Assembly: GCF_964204645.1 (NCBI RefSeq) | Contig: NC_134034.1 | Coordinates: 13,025,962 to 13,089,961, forward strand | Origin: Tubulanus polymorphus | Lineage: Eukaryota; Nemertea; Palaeonemertea; Tubulaniformes; Tubulanidae | DNA length: 64,000 nt | Direction: 5' to 3' | In this document: positions 1 to 10,551 of the stretch, piece after piece | How positions within the stretch are numbered: the first letter of the stretch is position 1 | Layout of the letters: every line of letters starts with the position of its first letter | Program-made: the position numbers and the translations under genes | The notes under the pieces: generated by a model | Told to the model about the DNA's origin: nothing | What the model saw: only the letters and a program-made list of their open reading frames with translations | The model's database searches: none

Positions 1-84
1 CTAAAATTAATCGAAATATTTACGAATACAAGAAAAAAAAATATATTCAAACCATGAAATCTGAGTAGAATAGCGTAGTGCGTA

Positions 85-260
85 TTAACACGGCGGCCAT
101 ATTGGATCTCGCGAGATTGTGATGAGTTCCTTGCGCGAGAATCAATTAGAGGCAAGATTTCAGTTGCTGAGCGAATAACACGAGCTTCTCACATAAATTC
201 GTCATCAAAATCCAATATGGCCGCTGTGTATATCTCGAAATCCAATATGGCCGCTGTGTT
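85..260. repeat. Short inverted-repeat element in a GPCR intron
   Basis: A GGCGGCCATATTGGAT block near 91-106 is matched in inverted orientation by ATCCAATATGGCCGC near 211-225 and again at 239-253. The arrangement resembles a small foldback element with one arm duplicated. No coding potential is seen. Confidence 0.45.
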
Positions 261-316
261 ATTGACAGTTTATATTGGTAGAGGGCGTGACTGAGTAATT
301 ATGTTGTATATTTCAG

Positions 317-2565
317 GGGTTTACGCAAAGATGAATCGTCGAAGTTCCGAGCTCGTCTTCACTTGAGTTTATTCGGCTCGTTTTTCCTCTTACATTTTGT
401 ATTATCGATTTGGGAACCGGTTTTCTATCTGGACGGATTAATCAATAGTTCGAACGCGAGAATTAATCAAAATACGGTAAGTGGCGCCGTCTAGCGGGTG
501 AATCTGCAATCAGGGACTACCGTTGAGCGTAGTACAACTTACGTATTCTTCTCTGCTTTTGGTATTGATGGGGACGACTTGAAGTGCCCGGCGGCATTCT
601 TTTTTTTTCTTGAAATTAAAACACGAGTGTACGCGCCGATTTTATCGTCTCGTAAAAAATGTGCCTAGTTTTCTAGTTTCGGAATTGAACCTGACGACTA
701 AAAATGTGCCATGAGTTTAACTTAGGCGTTGAAAAAATGGACAACGGCACGAGATTTTCGCGACGGTAGCCTACAGTTCAATCGTCTGCTCTGGGGATAG
801 AATCCGACTCTTATACAGTTGAAACATAGTAGATCGTTAGTAAATGTATCAGAGTCACACTGTGTACAGGCTTGTCCCGAGCTTTATTGAGGGGCAGTTC
901 TATTTCAAGAAAAAGGCACTTTCTTATTGAAAAAGGATATCTATATAAATATGAAGTGTATCTCTACGCAGCTACTGTATCTCTCTTTTCATCTGCGCGC
1001 GCAGGTCGGCTGTCGGTTCCTTCACTCGTTTCTATGGTTCGCTCGTGGCGCCACCTACTGGTGTTTACTGTGCGAGAGTATATATCTACACCAGAAGATC
1101 CACGCCTGGTCGATCAGCAACGTCACTGAATCGATTAAAAAATACGTCATCATCGGCTGGGGTAGGTCACGTGATCGATAGAGAGCGCCGTTTATCGGCC
1201 GCGGCTAGGAGGTCAGTGTGTAACTAATCGTTGGTGGTTATGACTATTTTCAGGAATCCCATTAATTCCGGTGATCACGTGGATCATTGTGAAAGTGCAG
1301 CTCGATAATGAAAAGTGAGTATAGCTTTCCCCATATGACGTCATTGATGACCGCCGTGCCAACTGATCATTATTATTGGTGATATGTTTGTTTTGTAGTT
1401 GTTGGATGCGTTCACACAATGGCAACTCAAACCTTAACTTCATTGTTCAGCTTCCAAACATACTGACATTACTGGTAAGTCCCTTTCCTCTCTACCCCCA
1501 CTCCCCGCATTCCCGCCTTCTGTCCCCCACGCTCTAACTCCCTCAAATAAACATCATCTTTATCTAAACTGATCGTATTTTCAGATTATATTGATTTTAA
1601 TGTGCAATATACAAAGAATACTGTTAACAACAATGCGAGGTCATGGTCAGGATCGTGACGTCATGATACTGAAGTAAGTGTCGATCGAACGGACTGTATA
1701 GTCGATGAATATGTTCGGCGTATAGGTAGCGCTGTATGTATCACTCTATCTCCCTCTCTCTCTCTCTCATATAGACGGGTGCTGCGAGCTACAGTAGCTA
1801 TGGTTCCTATGTGCGGCTTACAGATGTTATTCCTGATGTTCAGACCGGAGAACTGGTGGCCTTATGACATCATAGAGAACGTATTGATCGGCACACAAGG
1901 GATGTTCGTATCGATTTTCTACTGTTTCGTGAATAAAGAGGTAACCGTCTTAAAGTCCGTTCTTCAATATCTGGCTGACAAATCGAACTTTTCGGTTATC
2001 GTAGTTAGTCGACCAAAGTCGAACACTGTGAAAGGCGCGACGACAAAACTATGGCCGCGATCACACAGCGCTTTTGGCCTGTTCACACGGGTGCCGAATA
2101 TGGGCCCCTGGTTTTTTGGCCAAATTTGGCCCGACCAAAAACAAATTTGGTGCGAGCCTCGGCCAAATTATCTCCGTCATGTGATTGCGGCTTATAGTGC
2201 GTTCGGTTAATAGCTCCGACCTTTAGCCCTATAACTACGAAAACCGAAGTTCGCCAAAAATACGTCCCGATTTCTAACCGGTTTGATATCACTATTTGTA
2301 GGTGCGGAACGAGATCCGGGCGTCGCTACGTCACGGACGACGGGGGAGTTTAAACTCGACGTTCAACACGTATTCAACTCGTTTAACGTCGACCGAAACT
2401 CGTAACGGTTCGGTTCAACTCCGTCCTAGTGAGTTTAGTCGCAACTCGTACGCGATGCCCGATCTGCACGGTAGCAACGAGGATTACCTGAACGCCTACA
2501 GCACGACACCTAACGGACAAAATCAGAAGCTTAACGATAACAATACGACGGAATGCGCCACCTAG
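317..2565 (+). CDS. Class B (secretin-family) GPCR, 3' seven exons, 5' part outside the window
   Basis: Seven exons join in one frame: 317-476, 1005-1161, 1254-1314, 1399-1474, 1585-1673, 1775-1940 and 2302-2565, each bounded by AG and GT. They encode about 324 residues from the first intracellular loop onward. Visible landmarks are a TM2 segment (LHLSLFGSFFLLHF), the TM3 cysteine followed by LCESIYLH, a TM4 start at IIGWG, an extracellular NCW motif, and the class signature IFYCFVNKEV at the end of TM7, followed by a serine/threonine-rich cytoplasmic tail. These match the secretin-receptor family, which binds peptide hormones and couples to G proteins at the plasma membrane. TM1 and the hormone-binding ectodomain must lie upstream of base 1. 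I cannot tell which subfamily (CRF/DH44, PDF, calcitonin/DH31 or PTH-like). The first exon begins in phase 1, so it needs an upstream exon. Confidence 0.9.
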
Positions 2566-3266
2566 GCGATCGACTAGACACTAAACTATCGAACGAAGCA
2601 TTTCGATCGGACTGATCGTGTCACGTGACGACTGGGAATGTAAGTGACGACACGCGGTCTGTGATTATGTCACGTGACCTCTGATGTGTATATTAGCAGC
2701 ATTTATAACGTGACCGCGTGAAAGAAATTAAGTACGAGGGACAATAGGTGGCAGCACAAAGCAGGCGCATAGACGTTATAGTCCGAGATCCGGTGAATTA
2801 GGAAATCCATGAAAAACAGTTGTGTATATATTGTGTGCATGTACCCGGAATTCCTAAAAAACAGCCATCTTTATTATCAAAAAACCTCTATTCCATCTAC
2901 TCAGTATTCCAGTAGGTGGCGACAGTGGTCACCCGTATTTCTATGAAGCTCCTGTAGGGGGCGCGTGATGTGTGGTTATTTTGTAAATATTGTAAATAAC
3001 TCATAAAATCCAGACAGGAATTAAATATATATCATTCTTATAACAACATTTACACTTAAGCCTCGTTCTCATCTTTATCGGGGTCAGTAAAACACGCCAT
3101 CTATCGGCATTCGATGAGTGACGTCACAGCTAGAATTCATTGCAGAAATGTTTTTCTTTTGTTTCAAAATCGAAATTTATTGACCAGAAATTGACCAGAG
3201 AAAAAAAGCAGAAATTAAATCAACACGTGATTACTCGTATAAATACGCCAGAAAATAGTACCCTCG
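2566..3266. other. Intergenic, 3' flanks of two convergent genes
   Basis: This stretch lies between the stop codons of the class B GPCR (+) and the membrane protein at 3267-4802 (-). It should hold both 3' UTRs. An ATTAAA-type signal is near 3021. I see no further gene. Confidence 0.6.
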
Positions 3267-4802
3267 TTAGTATTTCGATTTGAAAAGCGTGTATCCCGTC
3301 GCGCGTGAACTAGTGCGAACTGCGAAGTCGTTTAAGCTTTCAGCCGCGTGCTGGACCACTCGTCTAGGACTGGAAGCTTTCGTCCCGGACGACGCCGCAT
3401 CTTTAGCCAGTTTCATCACTTGTGCCATCATCTCTCGTATACCGGTAACGCGGAACACGGCGGCCGAGTGGTCGTTGATATGACCCCCCACGACGATCGA
3501 GTCGTCTGTCTCTAGATGGATACTGACGGGAAAGAAGAACTCGTCTGCTATGTACAAATGTCTGACGATCGGACACGATTTTAAAACTAACGGATGAATA
3601 TTGATCGCTTCTGTCATGTACTCGATTTTAAACACTGGATCCACGGACATCACCAACAAGTGAAATATGTAGTATCGTTTATATTTCGTATCGATTTTTC
3701 TCGTTATCGTAGAATGTACTGCGCTTATATAGAACGGCCATTTATACAGGATAAACGGGGTCCCGCCTCGAACCGATCCGACCCCCGCCAGCGGTATACG
3801 AGCGCCCCCTACGTACGAGCAATGGAACTCGTCTGTAACGTTGCATTGCAGTACCCGCAACGGTTCTAAAGTTTGAACCATGAACAGTTGATTTCTGTCG
3901 ATCAGCGCCATCCAGTGTTTATCCCTGCGCTGATACCCGCTAGCGGTACTCATGTTCAACACGACACTACCGCCCTCTTTTATCTGCGGCGTCATCACAT
4001 ACTGGCGGTGGTAATCCCAGATGAACGTGTAATCGAGGAACGATTGTTTACCGGGTCTGTAAGCCATGTTGTACGATACTAACAGCCGGTTTTTGAACTG
4101 GAACAATCTCGGTTCGATCGGTCCGGCGCCGATCTGACCGCTAGACGGCGACGGGATTCCTATAAAGTGGCCTTTATCGATCGGTTCCAGTTTATCGTTC
4201 GCTCTGACAGTGAAGAATAGATTATCCTGGTAAACGTTTAACGGGGCTTGACGTTGGTTTAAAGACGCGTAAGCTTCCGCTTCCTGCCACATTCGCGCCA
4301 CTATCGTGTAATTACCGTCTCGTTCCTGATAAAACGCGGGACTATTCGCGTACATCAGGTTATCCCCGGGAACTCCCAGGAAGTGACGTATAGCTAGGTT
4401 CTCTAGTTGCGGAGATAGGAATCTTAGCAATGTGACGTTGAGCGGCGTTTTGAAACAGTTTTCGACGGAATCCTCGTAGAACATACAGCCCTCGCTGTTC
4501 TGATATTGCGGATGCGATCCCGATAGTCTCAACTTTGTGTTCATTCGCTTATTCAATTTTCTAAGCGGCCTCGACGATTTTTTGATTTTCTCGGTTTTGA
4601 AATTTCTCAAAATTTTCTCGAAATTTCGTTCGATTTTCGAGTCGATATCCATATTATTCGTCCAAGCTGGTTGTTTGTCGTCTATTTCTGCGTTGTACGT
4701 CATCGATTCTTGCGTTGAGTGCAAATTACTGACGATAACGACGAACGCGAATAATCCTACGAATCCTATAACCGCGCCTTTCAACTGCCGCCCTCTAGGC
4801 AT
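3267..4802 (-). CDS. Type II membrane protein, beta-propeller glycosyltransferase-like
   Basis: A single coding exon of 511 residues. I start at the ATG at 4802 because a good splice acceptor (TTTCTATTTCAG) ends at 4826, so the upstream in-frame ATG at 4856 would lie in an intron. A short basic N-terminus is followed by one hydrophobic segment (about residues 9-27), as in Golgi type II enzymes, then a charged stem and a large lumenal domain with several N-glycosylation sequons. Conserved-looking blocks are IEPRLFQFKNRLLVSYN, RGGTPFILY, YISAVHS and a late histidine-rich HINDHSAAVF. The EPRLF...LLVSYN and TPF...HS pattern recalls five-bladed beta-propeller carbohydrate enzymes such as GH130-type phosphorylases and fungal beta-mannosyltransferases. 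That assignment is from memory of motif shape and is tentative. The gene itself is clear; substrate and reaction are unknown. Confidence 0.85.
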   Translation of the reverse strand: MPRGRQLKGAVIGFVGLFAFVVIVSNLHSTQESMTYNAEIDDKQPAWTNNMDIDSKIERNFEKILRNFKTEKIKKSSRPLRKLNKRMNTKLRLSGSHPQYQNSEGCMFYEDSVENCFKTPLNVTLLRFLSPQLENLAIRHFLGVPGDNLMYANSPAFYQERDGNYTIVARMWQEAEAYASLNQRQAPLNVYQDNLFFTVRANDKLEPIDKGHFIGIPSPSSGQIGAGPIEPRLFQFKNRLLVSYNMAYRPGKQSFLDYTFIWDYHRQYVMTPQIKEGGSVVLNMSTASGYQRRDKHWMALIDRNQLFMVQTLEPLRVLQCNVTDEFHCSYVGGARIPLAGVGSVRGGTPFILYKWPFYISAVHSTITRKIDTKYKRYYIFHLLVMSVDPVFKIEYMTEAINIHPLVLKSCPIVRHLYIADEFFFPVSIHLETDDSIVVGGHINDHSAAVFRVTGIREMMAQVMKLAKDAASSGTKASSPRRVVQHAAESLNDFAVRTSSRATGYTLFKSKY

Positions 4803-4945
4803 CGACAGCGATACTAATCGCTGACCTGAAATAGAAATAGGATTTAATCTTCTCAAAACGCAATTATGAAATAGAGAATCCTATAAGTTCGTTCTTTACC
4901 TGTGAACCACGTTATAACAGATTTCATTAAAACCAGACAAACTCC

Positions 4946-5055
4946 AGGGGCTGCATTTGCTCAAAAATTGGTTATAGTTAACCAGTGGAAATAAAAACTT
5001 CAGTGTAACATCCGTCAGGCGACGTTTATTAACCAACTTTTGAACAACTGGCTCC
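4946..5055. mobile_element. MITE-like element, family M2 (GGGGCCAGTTGCTCAA ends)
   Basis: A degenerate AGGGGC...TTGCTCAAAAATTGGTTA left end is mirrored by TTAACCAACTTTTGAACAACTGG at the right end. The same element recurs at 21766-21889 and 37640-37760. It has no open reading frame and would need a transposase in trans. Confidence 0.65.
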
Positions 5056-5167
5056 TGGACCCAGTTCCACAGTTGTGAGTTTAGAGTTAACCCCGATTTG
5101 AAATTAGTTCATTTGCGATGAGTTAACTCTAAAGTCAAATCGTAATTCACAACTGTGGAACTGGATC
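5055..5167. mobile_element. MITE-like element, family M1 (CCAGTTCCACAGTTGTGA ends)
   Basis: Terminal inverted repeats CCAGTTCCACAGTTGTGA and TCACAACTGTGGAACTGG flank an inner repeat of GAGTTAAC type. Related copies are at 33018-33098, 34869-34978 and 59971-60078. It abuts the M2 element directly. Confidence 0.7.
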
Positions 5168-5461
5168 GTGCGGATCCTGAGTCTGAATCGTTGAGTTTTG
5201 AGATTTTATATGATTCTAAACATTGTTGCTAGTTTACGCGTAGGCCTACAATATCAACCCGGTCAAACGAAGCTAGAATCATTTTTGAATCGAATGAAAC
5301 AAGTCAATCCTATCACTTACTAGTCGAAAAGCCCATGTTCGATATCAACTCGTTCATTCAGCAACGGCTCGAAGCGTAATGAATATAAATTATTAAAAAC
5401 CGGACAAACAATTACAGGCAGAACTCAGTAAATATACGACGGGTTTGTACTGATCTGCTGT

Positions 5462-5492
5462 TGTATGTATGTATGTATGTATGCATGTATGG
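5462..5492. repeat. TGTA microsatellite
   Basis: About seven tandem copies of a TGTA tetranucleotide, the last ones degenerate. Confidence 0.8.
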
Positions 5493-5724
5493 GCGTGTAC
5501 AAGTCTGTGCGCGCTCTACACGCCGAGTGAGTCTATATATGGTTCACTAGTCTCATACTGCGACTAAATCCTCTTTCTTCGCAGACCGGACGTAAATAAA
5601 TCTATTTCATTTTATAACAGATTCGATTCTTTTAAGCTAATAAGATAAAAACCCACTATTTACAAATTAAAAGAATTCTAAACTATCGAGAATTTATTTA
5701 TTGAAACAATCTCAAATATTAGAA

Positions 5725-5762
5725 CACGACGTTTCGATCTCACACTAGAGATCATCGTCAGG
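5725..5762 (-). other. Hairpin with CCTGANGAT...GAAACG frame
   Basis: On the minus strand CCTGACGAT is followed by a perfect six-base stem GATCTC/GAGATC, then GAAACGTCG. The same frame with different but still complementary stems occurs at 28790-29220 (+) and near 31624-31669 (-). The frame resembles the conserved core of hammerhead ribozymes (CUGANGA, stem, GAAA), but it has one extra U before the stem. Confidence 0.45.
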
Positions 5763-5863
5763 GTCTTTTATGCTTGATACGACGAATCTTCGGTCGTTTT
5801 TTATTTACAAAACTAAGGCTAAGACAATAATACATCGTTTCTCCTAATCGGCCGGGTCATTTT

Positions 5864-6218
5864 CAGGGGCGGATCCAGGGGCATGGGTAGACAGTATTGG
5901 AAGAAAATTTAAGGGCACCTTTCTGATCTTAGGGCACACCCAGTATCCAGGTCAATGCGAGTGCCGAAGGCGCAAAGTCCTTCGAAGGGGGTAAAGGGGC
6001 CCTCCCCCAGAAAATTTTGAAAATATGGTACCATTTAAAGGCTTTTAGAGGGCTTCTAGAGACTAATTCAGAGCAATCCAGAATAAACGACCCGGACACG
6101 GAATTAGTGGTTGCTGAAATAATGCCTTTAAAAATATTGCCGGTGAAATTTCGAAGGGCACTTAAAAATTCTAGACCGTATTGGGCAATACGGCTAATAC
6201 GGTCTGGATCCGCCTCTG
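5864..6218. mobile_element. hAT-like MITE (CAGGGGCGGA ends)
   Basis: The element begins CAGGGGCGGATCCAGG and ends GTCTGGATCCGCCTCTG, giving inverted ends of about 16 bases with a few mismatches. A second element with the same outer CAGGGGCGGA ends lies at 49937-50210. Ends of this type are typical of non-autonomous hAT elements. I could not confirm an 8-bp target duplication. Confidence 0.55.
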
Positions 6219-6469
6219 ATTTTGTAAATCGTAATAACACCTGTAATCAGTTCATTTCTATCCGGTCTGTCGGGTCTGTTATTGTCAGCTCGATCACGAT
6301 TTAAAAACAGTTAGTTATGTACAGGGTAGATAGGCGGCCGCGGCCGGGTCGACATTTTTAAGCTCAGCAGAAATGAAAAACAAGGAATCAATCTTTGGCC
6401 TAATTCTTAAAACCGATTTAGAGGATATTTTTCTAATTTGACTAGGTTAGATCGCTAGAGATGGCGGCA

Positions 6470-6723
6470 TTATGTTGGGTACGAGGGCTGTATCGGCGGG
6501 TAAGCAGCACCCGGAGGTGTATAAGCAGGACCCGGAGGTGGATAAGCAGGGCCCGGAGGTGGATAAGCAGGACCCGGAGGTGGATAAGCAGGATCTGATG
6601 ATGATAACTGATGACTCGGATAAGCGGGTGGATAGGCTGGTTGATAACTGTTGAATCCGTTAGATGTCGCCTCGGCGTATGACGGTAGTTTCACTGCTCC
6701 GGGATGTGGTGAGTTGAACTGAT
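6470..6723 (-). CDS. Terminal exon of a proline/tyrosine-rich protein (partial)
   Basis: A splice acceptor (TTACTATTTCTAG) ends at 6724, and the exon then runs in phase 1 to a TAA at 6470, giving about 83 residues. It contains LPSYAEA, then repeated PAYPPPG units (three near-perfect heptads plus degenerate ones) and ends with QPSYPT. Such low-complexity tails occur in LITAF/annexin-like and membrane-scaffold proteins, where PPxY-like and YP-rich tails recruit WW-domain or ESCRT proteins. The heptad repeat alone cannot identify the family. Upstream exons should lie at higher coordinates, perhaps beyond or inside the assembly gap; I could not find them. Reading through the acceptor to an ATG at 6784 is possible but less likely. 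Confidence 0.5.
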
Positions 6724-6798
6724 CTAGAAATAGTAAACACAATTCGAGTAAAGCAGCCATGAACAATTCAGCTCCTTCACACATTTATTCAGCCCCCC

Positions 6799-7000
6799 AC
6801 AAGTATTCAGCCCAATACTCCCCAAATACACAAGTATTCAGCCCAATACTCCCCAAATACACAAGTATTCAGCCCAATACTCCCCAAATACACAAGTATT
6901 CAGCCCAATACTCCCCAAATACACAAGTATTCAGCCCAATACTCCCCAAATACACAAGTATTCAGCCCAATACTCCCCAAATACACAAGTATTCAGCCCA
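6799..7000. repeat. 31-bp minisatellite running into an assembly gap
   Basis: Six to seven near-identical 31-bp units (ACAAGTATTCAGCCCAATAC followed by TCCCCAAATAC) end exactly at the run of Ns, so the array is probably longer in the genome than in this assembly. Confidence 0.9.
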
Positions 7001-7100
7001 NNNNNNNNNNNNNNNNNNNNNNNNNNNNNNNNNNNNNNNNNNNNNNNNNNNNNNNNNNNNNNNNNNNNNNNNNNNNNNNNNNNNNNNNNNNNNNNNNNNN
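7001..7100. other. Assembly gap (100 N)
   Basis: Exactly 100 Ns, the usual placeholder for a gap of unknown size. The neighbouring minisatellite is the likely cause. Confidence 0.95.
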
Positions 7101-7960
7101 CCAACATAGTAACAATGAGAAACCATGGTTATAACTGACAAATTTCAAAATGTTCCCAGGGATTATCTTTCTTCCACATCTATGAAACCCAGCCCTGGTG
7201 TTCACAGAATACATAATAATTTGCTTCCGAACTGGCAGTTGAGGATTTTAATTTTTGATTCTGTCATTCGCAACACAATTCAAATTGGGTTTTTACGAAT
7301 TGTGATGGTCAGATACTAATTTTCGAGTAGATTTTTTAACCGTCGATACAGTCTATACGAGTCCGGAATGCGAAATACGTATTTGGCGAGTGAACGCATT
7401 CTGATAATATTGTTTGGTACCGGTATGCATTGGCAATATATACAATAGGCACAAATACAAAAAAAGAACTGCATTAGCGCATTATCAAATGTACGCGTCT
7501 CAGTGCACCATTCGGTGTATAATATAATCGTTTTCATACAACTATATATGTAGCCTACAACAAGGCTACTCTACAATATTGATCCATTCGGATATAACTA
7601 CGTAATTTTGCGGATATTCTATAGGCGGAATACATCTAAGGTACGTACAAAACGGGGAGGCTCGAATTAATGAATTTGAGTAAATTGAATTACGTGTGTC
7701 TTACTTGAATCTGAAAAGAAAGGCCTTAGTGCAGATGTATTAAGTGTGGGCTCTCGTTTGTTACAAGTAAAATCCTGTCGATTGGAATTACATCGGGGAA
7801 ATGTCCGGGGAGGAATGATCCAGGGCATGGAACCAACATCCGACTGACATAAGCTAGAAAGAAAGCCAGAAATATAACATACACTAGGAGATAGATTACT
7901 GAGCCCCAGTTCGCGCAGTACCTTCCCCTACTGTATGTATATTTGTCGCATATGATTAAT
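7101..7960. other. Intergenic, no gene recognised
   Basis: Open frames here are short and AT-rich, without family motifs. The last part is probably 5' noncoding sequence and an intron of the PP-loop gene, ending at the acceptor TTAATTTCAG at 7965. Confidence 0.5.
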
Positions 7961-7972
7961 TTCAGTTGGAAA

Positions 7973-9400
7973 ATGGCGACGGTAACTTTGAAAAATTACA
8001 CGCGTTCTAAACATCAGATCAGTATGGTGTACGGTGTGGACGATCTACAGTTCACCACTTCATTCTGGTACAACGACGTCGACTTCTATTTGCTAGAGAA
8101 TCTCTACGGCGAGCGGTTCATGCATTGGTTCTATTTCAACCTGGTCGCCTTCGAGATGAACAAGCTGCAGAGCGTCAGACCGAAGTACGTAGATTTCGGC
8201 GAGTACGAACGATTCCATACGGCCGAATTCGAGCGAATTTGGCGCCGACATTTCCGCGGCGCCTATTCGCAATGGCTGTACCAGAACGACCTTGACACTT
8301 ACACGGGTCCCGAGTTCGTACACGCGGCCGCTGACGAATCGAAATACGACGCGGTCGAAATAAAAACGCCGACATCGGCGAAGACAACGGCGAACGAACG
8401 CGCAGTGTTGGTGCTGAACGGCGGGGGAAAGGATAGTTTAGTCAGTATGAGTATATTCGATAAAATCGGGGTCGATTTCGCCAGTGTAGGGGTCAGCGCG
8501 TGCAGACACGGTGTGTCGAAAAAACAACACAAACTCATACGCGACCTGACCGCCGCTACCAATTCTAAACATCACCACCAAATATGGATGTTCGACGACT
8601 TCTTCGACAGCCCCCTAGCGGAAATTCTAGGCGATAAATACGGTATAAAGACCGTCCACGTCGACGAGGTTTTGAGATTCGTAATGTCGATGTTGCCGAT
8701 AGTTCTACAGTACGGATATAGGTTTATCAGTTTAGGCCACGAGAAAAGCGCCGAAGTACCGAATTTCGTGTGGCAGAAGAACGGCCTAGCGATCAACCAT
8801 CAACACGGTAAAAGCCGCCAACAAATCCTCATGTTGAAAGAATATATCAACGAAAATCTGATCAGAAATTGTCACATATTCAGCGTTCTAAAACCGATCA
8901 ACGACGTCGTTATATTCAGCATGTTGAACAGCTTGAACGCGACTGAAGCCGCCTTGACGCACTCGTGTAACCTGGAAAAACCGTGGTGTAAAAAGTGCCC
9001 GAAATGCGCTTACGTTCTGCTCGGTTTCATGGCGTATTTACCGCGCCCGATCGCCGACGATATAACCGGCGAAAACGTTTTGAATCTACCCGAATTACGG
9101 CTGTTCTATCGACAACTTCTCGGATTCGACGATTTCAAACCGTTCGAATGTGTCGGTCTGATCGAGGAAACCCGTCTGGCGTTCGAAATTTGCCGGCGTC
9201 GCGGGTACACCGGCAAGGCTATGGACGACTACAGCGAACGCGTGGACGCGTTGGATTTCCTAACAATAGCCGATGAATTGACGCGGGTAGATTGCGAATA
9301 CGACCAGTTACCCGACGAGTTTCGAGAAGAGATTCTGAAATTTCTGAACGAACACAAGACGATAGCGAGGCGATATGTCGAAAAGTATTTCCAAGATTAG
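7973..9400 (+). CDS. PP-loop ATPase family protein, MurL-like
   Basis: An uninterrupted frame of 475 residues. I choose the ATG at 7973 because the in-frame ATG at 7943 lies upstream of a good acceptor (TTAATTTCAG, ending 7965). The middle of the protein carries the PP-loop signature LVLNGGGKDSLVSM (about residues 143-156), the mark of ATP pyrophosphatases that adenylate a substrate. Further on are FISLGHEKSAEVPNF, INHQHGKS and a zinc-ribbon-like CNLEKPWCKKCPKCAYVLLG. This combination recalls bacterial MurL-type epimerases (UDP-MurNAc-Ala-Glu epimerase) and related uncharacterised proteins. That comparison is from memory; the animal substrate is unknown, since animals lack peptidoglycan. The protein has no signal peptide and is probably cytosolic. 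The uninterrupted coding region contrasts with the multi-exon genes nearby and is compatible with old horizontal transfer, but intronless GPCRs also occur here. Confidence 0.85.
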   Translation: MATVTLKNYTRSKHQISMVYGVDDLQFTTSFWYNDVDFYLLENLYGERFMHWFYFNLVAFEMNKLQSVRPKYVDFGEYERFHTAEFERIWRRHFRGAYSQWLYQNDLDTYTGPEFVHAAADESKYDAVEIKTPTSAKTTANERAVLVLNGGGKDSLVSMSIFDKIGVDFASVGVSACRHGVSKKQHKLIRDLTAATNSKHHHQIWMFDDFFDSPLAEILGDKYGIKTVHVDEVLRFVMSMLPIVLQYGYRFISLGHEKSAEVPNFVWQKNGLAINHQHGKSRQQILMLKEYINENLIRNCHIFSVLKPINDVVIFSMLNSLNATEAALTHSCNLEKPWCKKCPKCAYVLLGFMAYLPRPIADDITGENVLNLPELRLFYRQLLGFDDFKPFECVGLIEETRLAFEICRRRGYTGKAMDDYSERVDALDFLTIADELTRVDCEYDQLPDEFREEILKFLNEHKTIARRYVEKYFQD

Positions 9401-10551
9401 AGCAAGAAAAAAAACGAAATCAAGTTGTCTGTCGGACAGTTTTAACTGTGACCTTGAGGTTTTGACTTACGTTAACCCAACTCGAGGTTTGTTCCGTGAC
9501 CCATTGGTTGAATAAAAGAGTAAAGGTAAAACTAGTCTATAAAACCGGTTTGACGATGAATTCATCATAAGATTCCTGCTCCCTTCGCCATTTTTTCTGG
9601 GTCAATATCGAAAAATTGAAGGGGGCAAGGCAACACCATTTTATGTAATTTAAAAAAAAATCAAAAGATTTGAACCAGAGCAGCGTCTTAATCTTTCCGT
9701 GATTCTTTGTTCGTCTTGTAAAACTGGAATAATAATATTGTTGTTAACTAACGTTGTCAAATCGAACACAGCTTTTCGAAACTGCATCGTTTCAAACCAG
9801 TGTTAGTAGCCCTTTATGAGTTTAAACAACAACGCTTATATTTCTACTGAATCGGTTTAATGTTCTGAAATTGATATCGAAAAACGAACTAAACAAAATT
9901 ATGACTAGCTGAAGGATATACATTTCACCTGTCAGTAATATAAGTATATAGGCTTTGCGAGGATTATCAAATCTACGAAAAGAAAATATCAGATATGCTT
10001 TGTATGGGGGAAAGTATGAAATATCATTTATATGAAATAATCTCTGTTTTTCCTGTGAGAATTGATCTTTGAATCATCAGTGGTCGAAACGGCAGTTAAA
10101 CAACGAATAAAGTAACTTTAACAAACCCTCCCCGTGGAGATCCGGATGGTTTGGTCGTCGTAATTTCACGGCTCGCGGACTCGTTATAGTCATTAGGACT
10201 TATTTCGCATTGATCTACTGGAGGTAATTGCGGTGATTACTGCCATTTATTTCCGATCCATAGTCGTCGGTTCATCGAATTATTGCGTTGACAATTGAGA
10301 TGGATTATCAAATTGTGTTTTCGAAGCGAGAGTATAATAATATCCGGCGCAGTTGGATATTGTTTCTAGTTATCGATCGCAGACAATTCAAAAATTGTTT
10401 CGTTCGCAAAATAAAACAGACTTTGCTTTTTTTTCGATGTCGAAATCAAGATTGCCAGTAACCAATCAGAGCTGAGTCGATCGAGTACTATAGAAACCGG
10501 GAGCGAAAATATTTCTGAATTATTCGGGATTCGAACCCGCGTTGGTGAACG
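9401..10551. other. Intergenic, no gene recognised
   Basis: AT-rich sequence between two plus-strand genes. It should contain the 3' UTR of the PP-loop gene and the promoter of the next receptor. No repeat or RNA gene is evident. Confidence 0.5.

Noticed and set aside
872-1181. Overlapping long open frames upstream of the GPCR TM3 exon
   Set aside because: Only 1005-1161 in one frame is coding, bounded by a GCGCAG acceptor and GTAGGT donor. The ATG-initiated reading upstream is intron.
1779-2210. Open frame continuing past the GPCR TM7 exon
   Set aside because: The family sequence stops at NKE/GTAACC at 1940, and the next exon at 2302 continues VRNEI. The rest is intron.
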